The notes beneath the pieces are model-generated. The model did not search any database and was not told the origin of the DNA. It saw only the letters and a program-made list of their open reading frames with translations. From assembly GCA_021789935.1 (NCBI GenBank), contig JAJYIR010000003.1, positions 91,291-155,290 on the forward strand: DNA of 64,000 nt. Direction: 5' to 3'. Made by a program: the position numbers and the translations under genes. The stretch is from Nitrospirota bacterium. Its GTDB lineage: Bacteria > Nitrospirota > Thermodesulfovibrionia > Thermodesulfovibrionales > JdFR-88. This document shows, piece after piece, positions 17,225 to 26,687 of the stretch. The number at the start of each line of letters is the position of its first letter. The first letter of the stretch is position 1.

Positions 17225-18955
17225 CGAAATCAGTCTCTTTTTATGCAAAAGTTCAATCAGTTCTTTAACGTTTAAGGTGTTGGCTATGTTTTTTGGTTCA
17301 AGCCAGGCCCTGCGGGCAATGGCCACCCCGTAGGCCATGTAATTGAAGTGCTCCAGGATATGGGCGTCCGTGTTGATGGCAATCGGTATGCCCATGTCCC
17401 CGGCCCGTCTGGCTGCGGTATCATTAAGGTCCAGCCTGGCCGGGAAGGAGTTTATCTCTATGGCTGTGCCTGTTTCGAGGGCTGTGCTGAGCACTTCTTC
17501 CATATCCACCTGGTAGGCTTCCCGCTCCCCCAAGAGCCTTCCTGTAGGATGAGACAGCGTGGTTACAAAAGGGTCTTTCATGGCAGCCGTTATCCGCCCC
17601 GTGATGGTCTCTTTGGACTGCCTGAAGCCCGAATGGATGGAGGCGTTCACGATATCCAGCCTGGACAGTATTTCGTCCGGGAGGTCAAGCGTGTTGTCCG
17701 TCCTTATGTTCACCTCCACCCCTTTTAACACCCTGAATGAAAGCTTGTTCAGCTTGCTGTTTATCGCATCGATCTGTTTTATCTCCTCAAGAAGGCGCTC
17801 TTCGTCAAGCCCGCGGGCGATGCCAAGCCCTTTCGAGTGGTCCGTTATGGCCACATAAGACCATCCTTTTTTCATGGCGGCCTGCGCGATCTCTTCTATG
17901 CTGTAGTTTCCATCGCTCAGCTTCGTGTGGGCGTGCAAGTCTCCTTTAATGTCCTCAAGTCTCACGAGTTTTGGCAGTATGCCCTTCAGTGCGGCCTCTA
18001 TCTCGCCCGAATCCTCCCTGATCTCAGGCGGTATAAACGGCAGCCCCAGCGCATCGTAAACATCCTGCTCTTTTTCCCCGCCTGTTTTTTCCCCCTTTTT
18101 GTCGAATATCCCGTATTCGTTTATCTTGAGCCCTTTTTTCATCCCCATCTCACGAAGCCTTATGTTGTGCTCCTTGCTCCCGGTAAAATAGCAAAGAGCG
18201 GCCCCGAAAGAGCCCTCCTCCACTACCCTCAGATCGGCCTGGATGCCATCCGGCAGGATGACAGTGGATTTGGTGTCTCCTTTGGCTATCACCTGTTTTA
18301 CCCTGGGGAGACCGGTAAAGACATCCATTACCTTCCTAGGGTCCTTCGATGTGGCAAGAATGTCTATGTCGCCTATCGTCTCTTTCCATCGCCTTAGACT
18401 TCCGGCAATCTCAAGCTGCTTTACGGGAGCAGTGGCCCTCAGGGTATTTATCAAGTCTGCCGCAACGGGAAGAACCCTGCCTATGGGTTTTCTGCCCGTC
18501 CCCATCCTTGCCAGGCCGATCCCCCTCAATATGTTCTGCTCGGTCTTTTCCTTTATCTTCGGGACCGCCCCTTTCAGGCGGTGTTCCCTTGCAAGCCTCT
18601 CCAGCTCCGCAATGTCCTTTATCCTGAACTTTTCGTAAATGGCCCTGGCCGTCTTGGGGCCCAAACCGGGTACGGTAAGGAGAAGTGACAGCCCCTGCGG
18701 TATTTTTTTCTTTGCCTCTTCATATGCCTGGCAGGTCCCGGTCTGAACAATCTCGATGAGCTTCGAGGCCAGGTCATCGCCTATGCCCGGTATCTCCTTA
18801 AGCTCCTCTTTACTCATTTTAGAGATGTCATTGGGATGGCCTTCCACTACCATTGCCGCGCGCCTGTACGCCCGAACGCGAAACGGGTTCTCATCGGCAA
18901 GTTCGAGCATGCCGGCGATCTCCGAAAAAATCCTTGCCGCCTCGCTATTTATCAT
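17210..18955 (-). CDS. polX: DNA polymerase X family protein with PHP domain
   Basis: A 581-residue repair polymerase. Residues 1-100 form the helix-hairpin-helix 8-kDa region (P-G-I-G-D-D-L near 55 and P-G-L-G-P-K near 96). The nucleotidyltransferase palm has G-S-L-R-R-W followed by D-I-D near 195-197, with the third acidic residue in Q-A-D-L-R near 245. The C-terminal PHP phosphoesterase (about 335-581) has H-A-H-T-K-L-S-D-G, I-T-D-H-S, H-P-T-G-R and N-T-D-A-H metal-binding motifs, giving 3'-5' exonuclease and other end-processing activity in characterised members. It is followed on the same strand by nothing and preceded 24 bp upstream by the DUF72 gene. Confidence 0.95.
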   Translation of the reverse strand: MINSEAARIFSEIAGMLELADENPFRVRAYRRAAMVVEGHPNDISKMSKEELKEIPGIGDDLASKLIEIVQTGTCQAYEEAKKKIPQGLSLLLTVPGLGPKTARAIYEKFRIKDIAELERLAREHRLKGAVPKIKEKTEQNILRGIGLARMGTGRKPIGRVLPVAADLINTLRATAPVKQLEIAGSLRRWKETIGDIDILATSKDPRKVMDVFTGLPRVKQVIAKGDTKSTVILPDGIQADLRVVEEGSFGAALCYFTGSKEHNIRLREMGMKKGLKINEYGIFDKKGEKTGGEKEQDVYDALGLPFIPPEIREDSGEIEAALKGILPKLVRLEDIKGDLHAHTKLSDGNYSIEEIAQAAMKKGWSYVAITDHSKGLGIARGLDEERLLEEIKQIDAINSKLNKLSFRVLKGVEVNIRTDNTLDLPDEILSRLDIVNASIHSGFRQSKETITGRITAAMKDPFVTTLSHPTGRLLGEREAYQVDMEEVLSTALETGTAIEINSFPARLDLNDTAARRAGDMGIPIAINTDAHILEHFNYMAYGVAIARRAWLEPKNIANTLNVKELIELLHKKRLISLKKS

Positions 18956-18979
18956 TTTCAGCCCCGCAGTTTTTTTACT

Positions 18980-19753
18980 TTATCTTTCTTTTTTGTCCCG
19001 GACTGGTTTTTTATCTTGTACCATGCGGGCAAGCTCAAGGGCGTTTTTTGGCGCATACCCCTGCGCGTCGTTATTAAAATAAATAAAGACCTCTCTGCCG
19101 CCTTCCAGGTAGCGCTTGATCCTCACGGCGTCCTCCCCGAGTTCTCGTTCCGTATAGGAGCCGCCATAGGTGCCGTGCCCATGCCTCCTGATATACACGA
19201 AACCGGCCGTAAGGGGCAGATCCTGCAAAAATTCGGGCCAGTCGGCCATGCAGAGGGCGCAGCCATTCTCCGAGAGGGCCTCCAGAACCGCTTCGTCCCT
19301 CACCCAGGACTCGTTCCTGAACTCAAACGCATTTCTCGCTTTATACGGTTTCAGTTCCCTTAGAAAGTCCACGAGCCGTCCGGCGTCCGCCCTGAAGGCC
19401 GGAGGAAGCTGCCAAAGGACCACGCCTGTCTTGTCTCTCAGGGGCGCCATCCTTTCAAAAAACTTTTTCAGGGGAAGCGCCGGGTCCTTCAGCTTTTTAA
19501 CATGCGTTATGAACCTGCTGCCCTTGACCGAGGCCAAAAAATCAGCGGGGGTCTGCTCATGCCATTTCCGGAAGGTGGACTTGAGGGGGAGCCTGTAGAA
19601 CGTCACATTAAGCTCCACTGTTTCGAATTTCCCGCAGTAGTAGCCCAGCCATTTGCTCTTAGGCAGCCCTTCAGGATAGAAAACGCCCTTCCAGTGATCG
19701 TATGAAAAGCCGCTGCAGCCTACGTGCGCAGGGGGCTTTTTACGGGCGGTCAT
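18980..19753 (-). CDS. DUF72 (YecE-like) family protein
   Basis: A 257-residue protein with the DUF72 TIM-barrel pattern: V-G-C-S-G-F-S-Y-D-H-W near 13-23, F-Y-P-E-G-L-P, then Y-C-G-K-F-E-T-V-E-L-N-V-T-F-Y-R-L-P near 40-57, and a late Y-I-R-R-H-G-H-G segment near 192. The biochemical role of the family is not known; the barrel resembles xylose isomerase-like enzymes. It is 24 bp upstream of polX on the same strand and probably shares its transcript. The tail is strongly basic (D-K-K-P-V-R-D-K-K-E-R). Confidence 0.9.
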   Translation of the reverse strand: MTARKKPPAHVGCSGFSYDHWKGVFYPEGLPKSKWLGYYCGKFETVELNVTFYRLPLKSTFRKWHEQTPADFLASVKGSRFITHVKKLKDPALPLKKFFERMAPLRDKTGVVLWQLPPAFRADAGRLVDFLRELKPYKARNAFEFRNESWVRDEAVLEALSENGCALCMADWPEFLQDLPLTAGFVYIRRHGHGTYGGSYTERELGEDAVRIKRYLEGGREVFIYFNNDAQGYAPKNALELARMVQDKKPVRDKKER

Positions 19754-19874
19754 ACGAAAATTCTATCATGATTCTGTTAGAATAAATGGGCAACGAGCAG
19801 TTTTTAGTGAGCGATATTGATAAAAACAAGAAAGTCCCTGCACTGGATTCCCGCAGGGGAATACAAGCGGCCCA

Positions 19875-20810
19875 ATGAGCGAGCAATACAGCATAAAAAT
19901 ACCTGTTTTCGAAGGCCCCATGGACCTTCTCCTGCACCTCATAAAGAAAAACGAGGTGGACATATACGACATCCCGATCTCGCTGATAACCCACCAGTAC
20001 CTGGAATATATCGGGCTCATGAAAGAGCTGAACCTTGAGATCGCAGGGGAGTTCCTGGTAATGGCGGCCACCCTGATACAGATAAAATCGAAGATGCTTT
20101 TGCCCGTAGAGGAGCAGGAGCCCGAGGCCCCGGCTGAAGACCCGCGCTTTGAGCTCGTGCAAAGGCTGCTGGAATACCAGGCATTCAAGGGGGCGTCGCT
20201 GGACCTCCGGGAGATGGGGCAGAAGTGGTCGGACGTGCTATACAGGGCGGAGACCGGGGAAGAAGGACAGGAAGAGGAAGACGATTCCATACCGCTTTTT
20301 GACCTCTCCATGTTCGACCTCATTTCCGCCTTTAAAAAAATACTTGAAAAGGCCCCGCCGGAGTTCCAGCTTATCTCCAAGGAAACGCTTACGGTAAATG
20401 ACAGGATATCGCGGATAATCGCCAGGCTGGAAGAAAAGGAAACTGTCCGTTTTGAAGAATTTTTCGAGCTGGAGGAAGCCGTCTCGAAAGCGCACCTGAT
20501 AATAACGTTCGTTGCCATCCTCGAGATATTGAAGCTGGGCCTTGCCCGGGTTTACCAGGAGGAGAAGTTCGGCCCCATATGGGTAATAAGGGCGAAGGAC
20601 GCAGAAGCACCTGTTGCGGCCCCGGAGAATGAAGCCCCGGAGGCGCACACTATGGGAGAGCCCGGCACCGGGGAAAAAATTATCTACCAGACCGGGAAGG
20701 CTGAGAGCGGGGAAACAGGCATGGCCCCCATAGAGGATGACTTCGTGCCGGCATCGGACATTGACGAGGAAGCCTGGTACACGGAGGCACCGGAGGAAGA
20801 CGGGGAATGA
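19875..20810 (+). CDS. scpA: Segregation and condensation protein A
   Basis: The kleisin subunit bridges the SMC heads in the bacterial condensin complex. The 311-residue protein has the N-terminal SMC-binding region (F-E-G-P-M-D-L-L-L-H-L-I near 11-22), the L-V-M-A-A-T-L-I-Q-I-K-S segment near 61-72, an acidic linker, and a C-terminal winged helix (E-L-E-E-A-V-S-K-A-H-L-I-I-T-F-V-A-I-L-E-I-L-K near 195-218). After about residue 240 there is an unusual acidic, Ala/Pro/Glu-rich tail of about 70 residues. The usual partner scpB does not follow; lolA does. The start has no strong ribosome site, so it could lie a few codons away. Confidence 0.92.
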   Translation: MSEQYSIKIPVFEGPMDLLLHLIKKNEVDIYDIPISLITHQYLEYIGLMKELNLEIAGEFLVMAATLIQIKSKMLLPVEEQEPEAPAEDPRFELVQRLLEYQAFKGASLDLREMGQKWSDVLYRAETGEEGQEEEDDSIPLFDLSMFDLISAFKKILEKAPPEFQLISKETLTVNDRISRIIARLEEKETVRFEEFFELEEAVSKAHLIITFVAILEILKLGLARVYQEEKFGPIWVIRAKDAEAPVAAPENEAPEAHTMGEPGTGEKIIYQTGKAESGETGMAPIEDDFVPASDIDEEAWYTEAPEEDGE

Positions 20811-20825
20811 AAGGGGACAGGGAAA

Positions 20826-21506
20826 ATGATCAAAAAAATCAAAAAAAGAATAAAATGGCATTTTATACGGACTACGGCGGCCCTTTTTATTATGGCCCCA
20901 TTTTTGTTGGGTATGGGCCCAGGAAGGGCGGCGGCGGCCGGGCTTGCTGCGCGCGTTCAGGCGGCCTATAGCGGGATAAAGGACATAAGCGGCAATTTTA
21001 CGCAGGAGAGCTTTCTAAAGGACCTGGGTAAAAAACAGGAATATCAGGGCCGTTTCGTTATCAAGCTCCCATCTGAGATGCGCTATATCTACCATGGTTC
21101 CAGCGAGGACCAGGTGATAATAAAGGGGGGCCGCATAATCATCTATCAGAAAAAGGAAAAACAGGCCCTCGTAGGCAGGTTCAATGCCCAGACTTACGGC
21201 ACGGCCCCCGTGGCCCTGCTTGGGGGCCTTGGCAAGATAGACACGGATTTCAAGGTCAGCGAAAAGAAAGGGGACCTCATCCTCACCCCCCGAAGCCCGG
21301 AAAACAAGATCACCTACATAAAGGTCCAGCCATCAAAGGGACGCTTCCCTATAAAGAGCTTTACCATCCATGACATGTATTTGAATACGGTCAAGATAAC
21401 CCTGAAGGACGTTTCCGTGAACACCGGAGTGAAGGACCAGGCATTCGAATTTACCCCTCCTCCGGGCGTGAGCGTGTTCGATTACACCCGGCAGGACGCA
21501 AACTGA
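20826..21506 (+). CDS. Outer membrane lipoprotein carrier LolA-like protein
   Basis: A 226-residue periplasmic protein with a basic N-terminus, a hydrophobic signal region at about 15-30 and a cleavage region near A-A-A-A at 36-39. The mature part has the LolA pattern: a D-I-S-G-N-F-T-Q stretch near 55-62, G-R-F-V-I-K-L-P near 76 and a long beta-rich half-barrel typical of a lipid-binding shuttle. It would carry lipoproteins or another lipid from the inner to the outer membrane. It follows scpA by 15 bp. Sequence in this family is weakly conserved, so a related half-barrel function is possible. Confidence 0.82.
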   Translation: MIKKIKKRIKWHFIRTTAALFIMAPFLLGMGPGRAAAAGLAARVQAAYSGIKDISGNFTQESFLKDLGKKQEYQGRFVIKLPSEMRYIYHGSSEDQVIIKGGRIIIYQKKEKQALVGRFNAQTYGTAPVALLGGLGKIDTDFKVSEKKGDLILTPRSPENKITYIKVQPSKGRFPIKSFTIHDMYLNTVKITLKDVSVNTGVKDQAFEFTPPPGVSVFDYTRQDAN

Positions 21507-21522
21507 TATAAATAAAAGTAAA

Positions 21523-22533
21523 ATGCTGATCCTTGGAATAGACACTTCCTGCGATGATACGTCCTCCGCGCTGGTAGAATTCGATGAGGGCGTAAAAAAA
21601 ACAGGAACTCCGCGCGTCATCTCTAACGTCGTATCCTCGCAGGCAGAAATTCACGCCAGATACGGCGGCATAGTGCCGGAGCTTGCCTCAAGAAGGCACA
21701 TAGAGATGATATGGCCTGTCGTCAGGGAGGCTTTGGGCGGAAAAGAGCTTGAAGAACTGGCTGCCATAGCCGTCTGCGCGGGCCCGGGGCTTATAGGCTC
21801 CCTGCTGGTAGGCTGCTCTTTTGCAAAAGCCTTGAGCTTCTCAAAAAACATACCTCTTGTGGGCGTGAACCACCTGGAGGGGCACATCCTTTCCGCCTTT
21901 ATAGAGAACTCTCCGGAATTTCCTTTTATCTCCCTTGTGGTCTCCGGCGGACACACGTCTTTGTACCTTGCAAACGGGTTTCTCGACTACACGGAAATGG
22001 GGAAAAGCCGCGACGACGCCGCCGGAGAGGCTTATGACAAGGTCGCCAAACTCCTGTCTCTCGGATATCCCGGAGGGCCTGATATAGACAGGCTGGCACG
22101 CGAGGGCAACCCCAGGGCCATCCCTTTCCCAAGGGCCTACCTGCCGGGCTCATTGGATTTCAGCTTCAGCGGCATGAAAACGGCAGTGCTCAACTACCTT
22201 AATGAGAAGAAGAATTCCGGGGACATCCCGGTCAATGATATTGCTGCCTCCTTCCAGCAGGCGGTGCTGGATGTGCTGCTGAGGAAATGCCAGCAGGCAA
22301 TAAAAAAAACCGGCGTCAGCAGGCTGGCGCTGGCCGGCGGCGTTGCCTCAAACAGCGCACTTAAAGAAGGCCTGCGCGTCATGGCGGGAAAAACCGGAAC
22401 GGAGCTTTTCATACCGTCTCCCGTTTTCTGCACCGATAACGCCGTTATGATAGCCGTGGCCGGCTACCACCGCATGAAGGCAGGCCAGCTTGCCGGACCA
22501 GGCCTGAACCCGAAGGCTTCCCTTAAACTGTGA
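21523..22533 (+). CDS. tsaD: tRNA N6-adenosine threonylcarbamoyltransferase TsaD
   Basis: The 336-residue ASKHA-fold enzyme transfers threonylcarbamoyl to A37 of tRNAs reading ANN codons. It begins with I-L-G-I-D-T-S-C-D-D-T-S at 3-14, has the metal-binding N-H-L-E-G-H near 112-117, V-S-G-G-H-T-S-L near 138-145, a G-E-A-Y-D-K-V-A-K-L-L segment near 169 and F-C-T-D-N-A near 302. Length is normal for bacteria. It closes the scpA-lolA-tsaD run with 16 bp after lolA. No other t6A genes (tsaB, tsaC, tsaE) are in the window. Confidence 0.97.
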   Translation: MLILGIDTSCDDTSSALVEFDEGVKKTGTPRVISNVVSSQAEIHARYGGIVPELASRRHIEMIWPVVREALGGKELEELAAIAVCAGPGLIGSLLVGCSFAKALSFSKNIPLVGVNHLEGHILSAFIENSPEFPFISLVVSGGHTSLYLANGFLDYTEMGKSRDDAAGEAYDKVAKLLSLGYPGGPDIDRLAREGNPRAIPFPRAYLPGSLDFSFSGMKTAVLNYLNEKKNSGDIPVNDIAASFQQAVLDVLLRKCQQAIKKTGVSRLALAGGVASNSALKEGLRVMAGKTGTELFIPSPVFCTDNAVMIAVAGYHRMKAGQLAGPGLNPKASLKL

Positions 22534-22757
22534 CCGGTCCTGTTATCCCTAACGTTGCTTTACTACTTTGTCATTCCGGCCAGAAATTTTCTTATATACG
22601 GATAAAACCCGGCAGAATCTTTCCCCTTCTTTCGGGGGTAATCGCCTGATTGCCGGAAGTTCAAAAAGGTATGAAAATTTTGGCGAAGGTTCAAATTTGA
22701 AAAAATCATGGATGAAGAGACTCCCAGAGAGGAAAGACAGAGGCTGCGCCTTTTTTA

Positions 22758-23807
22758 TTATTTTCCGCTGCCGCTAAACTGCCTTAGATTCGTATACTCG
22801 ATCAATTGCCCAAGTGTCTTAAGCGTGAAAACTTTCCCTCTCGTCGCAATAATCATCTTTTTCATGTCTTCACGTCTCACACCGAACCCCCTCCCGCCAA
22901 TACACGCGATGACCTCGTATTTAGGATTCCCGTTCTTCTGTCCCGCCATACTTAATTCACCCAGATGCTGAATGCGAGTCACTTTGTCCCTCGCCGTACC
23001 GTCATCTTCAGTTATTTTGGCTTCTATAATGATTTGAGGATTAAATTCGCTTGGGACAATAAAATCAGGCGTCTGGTCGAAACCTTCGATTTTTTCGGCA
23101 CGTTTTGTCTTTCTGTAGCTGATGCCAGCCTTGCTTAGAACATCTTCAATTGCCGATTCCAGGCTGTCACCCACTAAATCGCTAACTGAATCCCTGTGCC
23201 CGGCAAAAGGACGTCCGAGGAAGCGCTCATAAAGAAGCATGGCATAGGGTGCGCCCATTCGGGAGAGGTGCCGAAGACTTTCAAGTCCGTTCTTTGTATC
23301 GGCTTTATTAAGTCTATGGAGCTGATTGCCATTCACTTTGGGAACGTTATTGGACAATAAATGACAGGCTGTTTCAATAAGGGCGCGAAGCCGTTCTTTA
23401 GTGCAGTCTGTAACCTTTATCGGGTGTGAAGGCGACAGCCGCACCCTGCGATCGAGAGCACGAGCAAAACCCTGCGAAACATCGACCCTCGTATGCTGCG
23501 CGGCAAGATAGCCCCACTCGGGCGGCGTAAATCCGAGCATGGAACGTAACACAATGAGAGCTATAGGCTCGTTAACTACAATTTCAAAAACTCTATCAGG
23601 ACTCAACTCACTGAAGCCGCTGGTCGCTGCCTTCAAGGCCTCATAGCCGCGTTCGAATAATGGATAATCTACAAAACCAATCCCTTTGGGCATTGTGAGA
23701 AACTCTGATTCCAGGCATGAAAAGACAGCATCCACATAAGAATCGGGGTCCTGCAGTATTTCATCAAAAGCAACCTCAAAAGGATATGCCGGCATATTCT
23801 TCTCCAT
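22758..23807 (-). CDS. Putative PD-(D/E)XK restriction endonuclease paired with the adjacent methylase
   Basis: I do not recognise a named family for this 349-residue protein. The C-terminal third has a plausible nuclease core: Glu in E-S-A-I-E-D-V-L near 217-221, Pro247-Asp248 in Q-T-P-D-F-I-V, and I-I-I-E-A-K at 259-264, which together fit a PD-(D/E)XK site. Residues 1-210 are helical and could bind DNA. Its start lies inside the last 32 bp of the DNA methylase gene, so the two are co-translated. Overlap with a methylase and the nuclease motif suggest the cutting half of a restriction-modification pair. Codon use is more A+T-rich than the neighbouring genes. Confidence 0.65.
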   Translation of the reverse strand: MEKNMPAYPFEVAFDEILQDPDSYVDAVFSCLESEFLTMPKGIGFVDYPLFERGYEALKAATSGFSELSPDRVFEIVVNEPIALIVLRSMLGFTPPEWGYLAAQHTRVDVSQGFARALDRRVRLSPSHPIKVTDCTKERLRALIETACHLLSNNVPKVNGNQLHRLNKADTKNGLESLRHLSRMGAPYAMLLYERFLGRPFAGHRDSVSDLVGDSLESAIEDVLSKAGISYRKTKRAEKIEGFDQTPDFIVPSEFNPQIIIEAKITEDDGTARDKVTRIQHLGELSMAGQKNGNPKYEVIACIGGRGFGVRREDMKKMIIATRGKVFTLKTLGQLIEYTNLRQFSGSGK

Positions 23808-25971
23808 AGTTGACTTGCTTTTCCATTACCATAAGAGCTTTTCCTTGCCCTCTAGCAGGCTTCGTCCCATTGAGGTGCTTGACGACTTCGGGCCATCCTC
23901 CGAAATCCTGCATCCAACGTTCGACACCAGCAATACGAGCATCTGTACTCATTGTTTTATTCCAGTTTTTCCGTAAATTCCAGATGGCCAGTCTTATCAA
24001 ATGCCCGTAAGCTATGCACCTTATATCGCCAGGCGCCGGCTTAACATCGCCGGCTTCAAGTTTTGTAATATCCGCCATTACCAACTTGGCAACACCATAA
24101 GGAGTATCGGTCAGCCATTCTTTCGGTTTCCTTCCGGTCGACCGGCAAACAAATATCGTGTCTACGATAGAGGAACCTGTCCCGTTAATGTGAATGGATG
24201 CTCCCATCTCCGCGGGGCACGGAAGCGATGCGGAACACGTTAGGCCCGCATCCAATATTGCCACAGCGACCGGGAAATATGCCTTGATATCATTATGATG
24301 ATAGGTAAAAGCCAAAGGACGCCCTGGTTTAAGGGCCTTCGCCATTTGCCTGAATGTATTTGAAAGCCCCTCAGTGAAATGGATAATATCCCGGCCCATG
24401 TTCTCATTTCCGGTGAGTTCATCCGCATTCCTTGTAGAAGGGTTCGAAAATACAGATGACGATCTACCTATCAATCGCCTCAGCCAAACGTAACAGAAAT
24501 CCATAAGTTCCGCATATTGAACATTACCAAAATAAGGCGGGTCAGTGAAGACTGCATCCAGTGATGCTTCTTCCAATTTTATCCGGCCGGCATCCGCACA
24601 AGAAATTTTTATATTGCGCATAGTCGAGCCGTTGACCCGATCTCCAATCCATTCGCCTTTAATGGGAACAACCTCTTTTCCTCGTTTGCCGTGGCGCACT
24701 TCAAAGGGATTATCGCAATATGCCTTGGCCCTGCGAAATTTTTCTATTATATTGGTCCAACCGCCACTTCCTATACATATACCCTTTTTTGTCATAATGC
24801 CGAGAAAGTTCGACTCACATTGCATCAGACCAACAGGAAATCCGTGTACAGAGAAGATGTCGAGAGACTTCAATGCTGTTGTATCGTAACGGCAGAGCAT
24901 ATTCTGATATCGGAGCAAATCGGACAAGTTTGTAGCCAGTGCATTTCTGACCCTTTCATCTGAAACACTGGATATATATCGAGCGCTCAGTTCAAGACCG
25001 AGAAGTTGCCGGCGGTTGAACATCTCGGAGTACCGCTTATAACCCCATCGGTGCAGCCTGTCAGTTTCATCGCCCGATGGGATTTTATCATCAGGAATAA
25101 ATCTCGGGCGCAATTTACTTAATCGACTCTCCGCCTCAACCGATAGGGCCAGATCGCGGTCATCCGGTTTTTTGAAAAACCTCCCCGTATGCTTACCTTT
25201 GCATTCTTCACAATGATATTCCATGGCGTACAGGCGATGTTTAGGCATTACCGAAGCGGGCAAGACGGAATTGACTGTTCCGCATTTAGGGCATTCACAG
25301 CGGCTTCGTTTTGCCGGCCCCACTTCGGTCAATTGTGCGGAGCATGCCTTGCAAATGCCAGGCTTTGACCTATCATCGACTTCGGAAAGCTCTCCACAAT
25401 CAGGGCAGACAAAAACATTTTTAGGATGCCTCGCGTTGGCCGCAAGGAGGTAACCCGGAAATAAATCGATATCCACGCCACAGGCGTCACATTTCTTAAC
25501 TTTTACCCACAAAAAATATTTAACGTGGGCTTTTTCTGAGCCACAGATAATGCAGAGTGTGCGATAAAAATGACCTAATTCTCTACCCAAATTTATCTGC
25601 AATTCTTTTGCGGCTTTTCCATAGGCTTTGAGATCCAGGTGTTCGATTTCCTGTTTCACTATCCAGTAGGCCATAGGATTGATATCAAAACCCATCACAT
25701 CGCAACCGACCCTGTTCGCTTCAAGAATCGGCGTTCCCCCTCCCATAAAAGGGTCCGCGACCTTCATGCCTTTAAAATCATTGCAGACATAAAAAGCTTC
25801 GCGGAGCGGCGTTGTGCCAAACTCCGATAAGATCAACCCTCGGAAAAGAGTTCCTGGCCGCCTGGCAAACCACTTATGGACCGCTATAAGCGGCCTGTAA
25901 TTCTGCTGGATTTGTTTTTCTCTCAAGGAAAGATTGGCAATAAAAGCTATATCAAAACCGCGTTCAATCAT
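23776..25971 (-). CDS. DUF1156-like DNA methylase with multiple zinc-ribbon CxxC pairs
   Basis: A 731-residue AdoMet-dependent DNA methyltransferase, probably amino-methylating. The N-terminus has the H-K-W-F-A-R-R-P pattern near 32-39 seen in DUF1156-type methylases, then motif I D-P-F-M-G-G-G-T at 73-80. The catalytic motif IV D-P-P-Y is only at 477-480, so motif I comes before motif IV with about 400 residues between. That insert holds six CxxC pairs (140/143, 161/164, 189/192, 207/210, 227/230, 254/257), likely zinc ribbons for DNA recognition. The endonuclease-like gene overlaps its 3' end. The pair forms a small defence-type island between tsaD and the rRNA methyltransferase. Confidence 0.85.
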   Translation of the reverse strand: MIERGFDIAFIANLSLREKQIQQNYRPLIAVHKWFARRPGTLFRGLILSEFGTTPLREAFYVCNDFKGMKVADPFMGGGTPILEANRVGCDVMGFDINPMAYWIVKQEIEHLDLKAYGKAAKELQINLGRELGHFYRTLCIICGSEKAHVKYFLWVKVKKCDACGVDIDLFPGYLLAANARHPKNVFVCPDCGELSEVDDRSKPGICKACSAQLTEVGPAKRSRCECPKCGTVNSVLPASVMPKHRLYAMEYHCEECKGKHTGRFFKKPDDRDLALSVEAESRLSKLRPRFIPDDKIPSGDETDRLHRWGYKRYSEMFNRRQLLGLELSARYISSVSDERVRNALATNLSDLLRYQNMLCRYDTTALKSLDIFSVHGFPVGLMQCESNFLGIMTKKGICIGSGGWTNIIEKFRRAKAYCDNPFEVRHGKRGKEVVPIKGEWIGDRVNGSTMRNIKISCADAGRIKLEEASLDAVFTDPPYFGNVQYAELMDFCYVWLRRLIGRSSSVFSNPSTRNADELTGNENMGRDIIHFTEGLSNTFRQMAKALKPGRPLAFTYHHNDIKAYFPVAVAILDAGLTCSASLPCPAEMGASIHINGTGSSIVDTIFVCRSTGRKPKEWLTDTPYGVAKLVMADITKLEAGDVKPAPGDIRCIAYGHLIRLAIWNLRKNWNKTMSTDARIAGVERWMQDFGGWPEVVKHLNGTKPARGQGKALMVMEKQVNYGEEYAGISF

Positions 25972-26153
25972 AATAGTATTTCTCTGGCGTTCTCTAAAAT
26001 AGCCACATTATGAGATTTTTTAAGCTTACAATCCGTTTCAAGACCAATCTCAATAGGGCGATCATTGGGCACTTCATCTACTTCGCTCCCGTCTTTCGAT
26101 CCTTTTCGTCCACTCCAATCCGGCTTAAGCTTCTAATTCTTTAATCGGAATTT

Positions 26154-26179
26154 GCCGGGTTACGCTTCGCTAACCCGGC
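26154..26179. repeat. Perfect inverted repeat (9-bp stem)
   Basis: GCCGGGTTA at 26154-26162 is followed by an 8-nt spacer CGCTTCGC and the exact complement TAACCCGGC at 26171-26179. The form resembles short palindromic intergenic elements common in bacterial genomes. No T-run follows on either strand, so it is not a normal terminator. No second copy was seen in this window. Confidence 0.7.
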
Positions 26180-26546
26180 CTGCATGAATAAATATTTCCG
26201 GTCGAAAGATGCATGATTATAACAATATTTCAAGATGAGGTGTACAGGAAGCATTATTGATCCCGCCTCGCTCATCCAAAACCGTTTGTTCGAAGGGGGG
26301 TATTAAAATGGTTAGCAGAAATTTGAAACCGCCAGAGACTTCAGGAAGAAGGTGAAACCTGAACATTCAGCGTCTGCGGGTCAGGTTGTACCTTTTTTAT
26401 AAACTGTTTATGTGGACAGTTTCATGGTCCGGCGGATTATGATGGAGCTGGCAGGGTTTTATATTTCAAGCCGAAGCCGGAAAGGAGTTTTTGGGGGAAA
26501 GTGGAAAAAGAAAAAGAGGCCAAAATTGCCGATTATGACATAGTCA

Positions 26547-26687
26547 ATGCCTTGCCCAAGAAAGAAGGCCATTGCATCTGCAATACTGGATGACAAGGCG
26601 GCGAAATTCGAAGCAATGGCCGCTTCGGCGGGGTCTGCGGCCTATACAGGCAAGGCCGGGGAAATCGCGGGCGAGACGTGCAATTAA
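26547..26687 (+). CDS. Possible 46-residue small protein or remnant
   Basis: ATG at 26547 opens a 46-codon frame with a natural-looking Ala/Lys/Glu composition (for example the run A-I-L-D-D-K-A-A-K-F-E-A-M-A-A). There is no ribosome-binding site before it. It may be the tail of a decayed gene. No family is recognised. Confidence 0.2.
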   Translation: MPCPRKKAIASAILDDKAAKFEAMAASAGSAAYTGKAGEIAGETCN

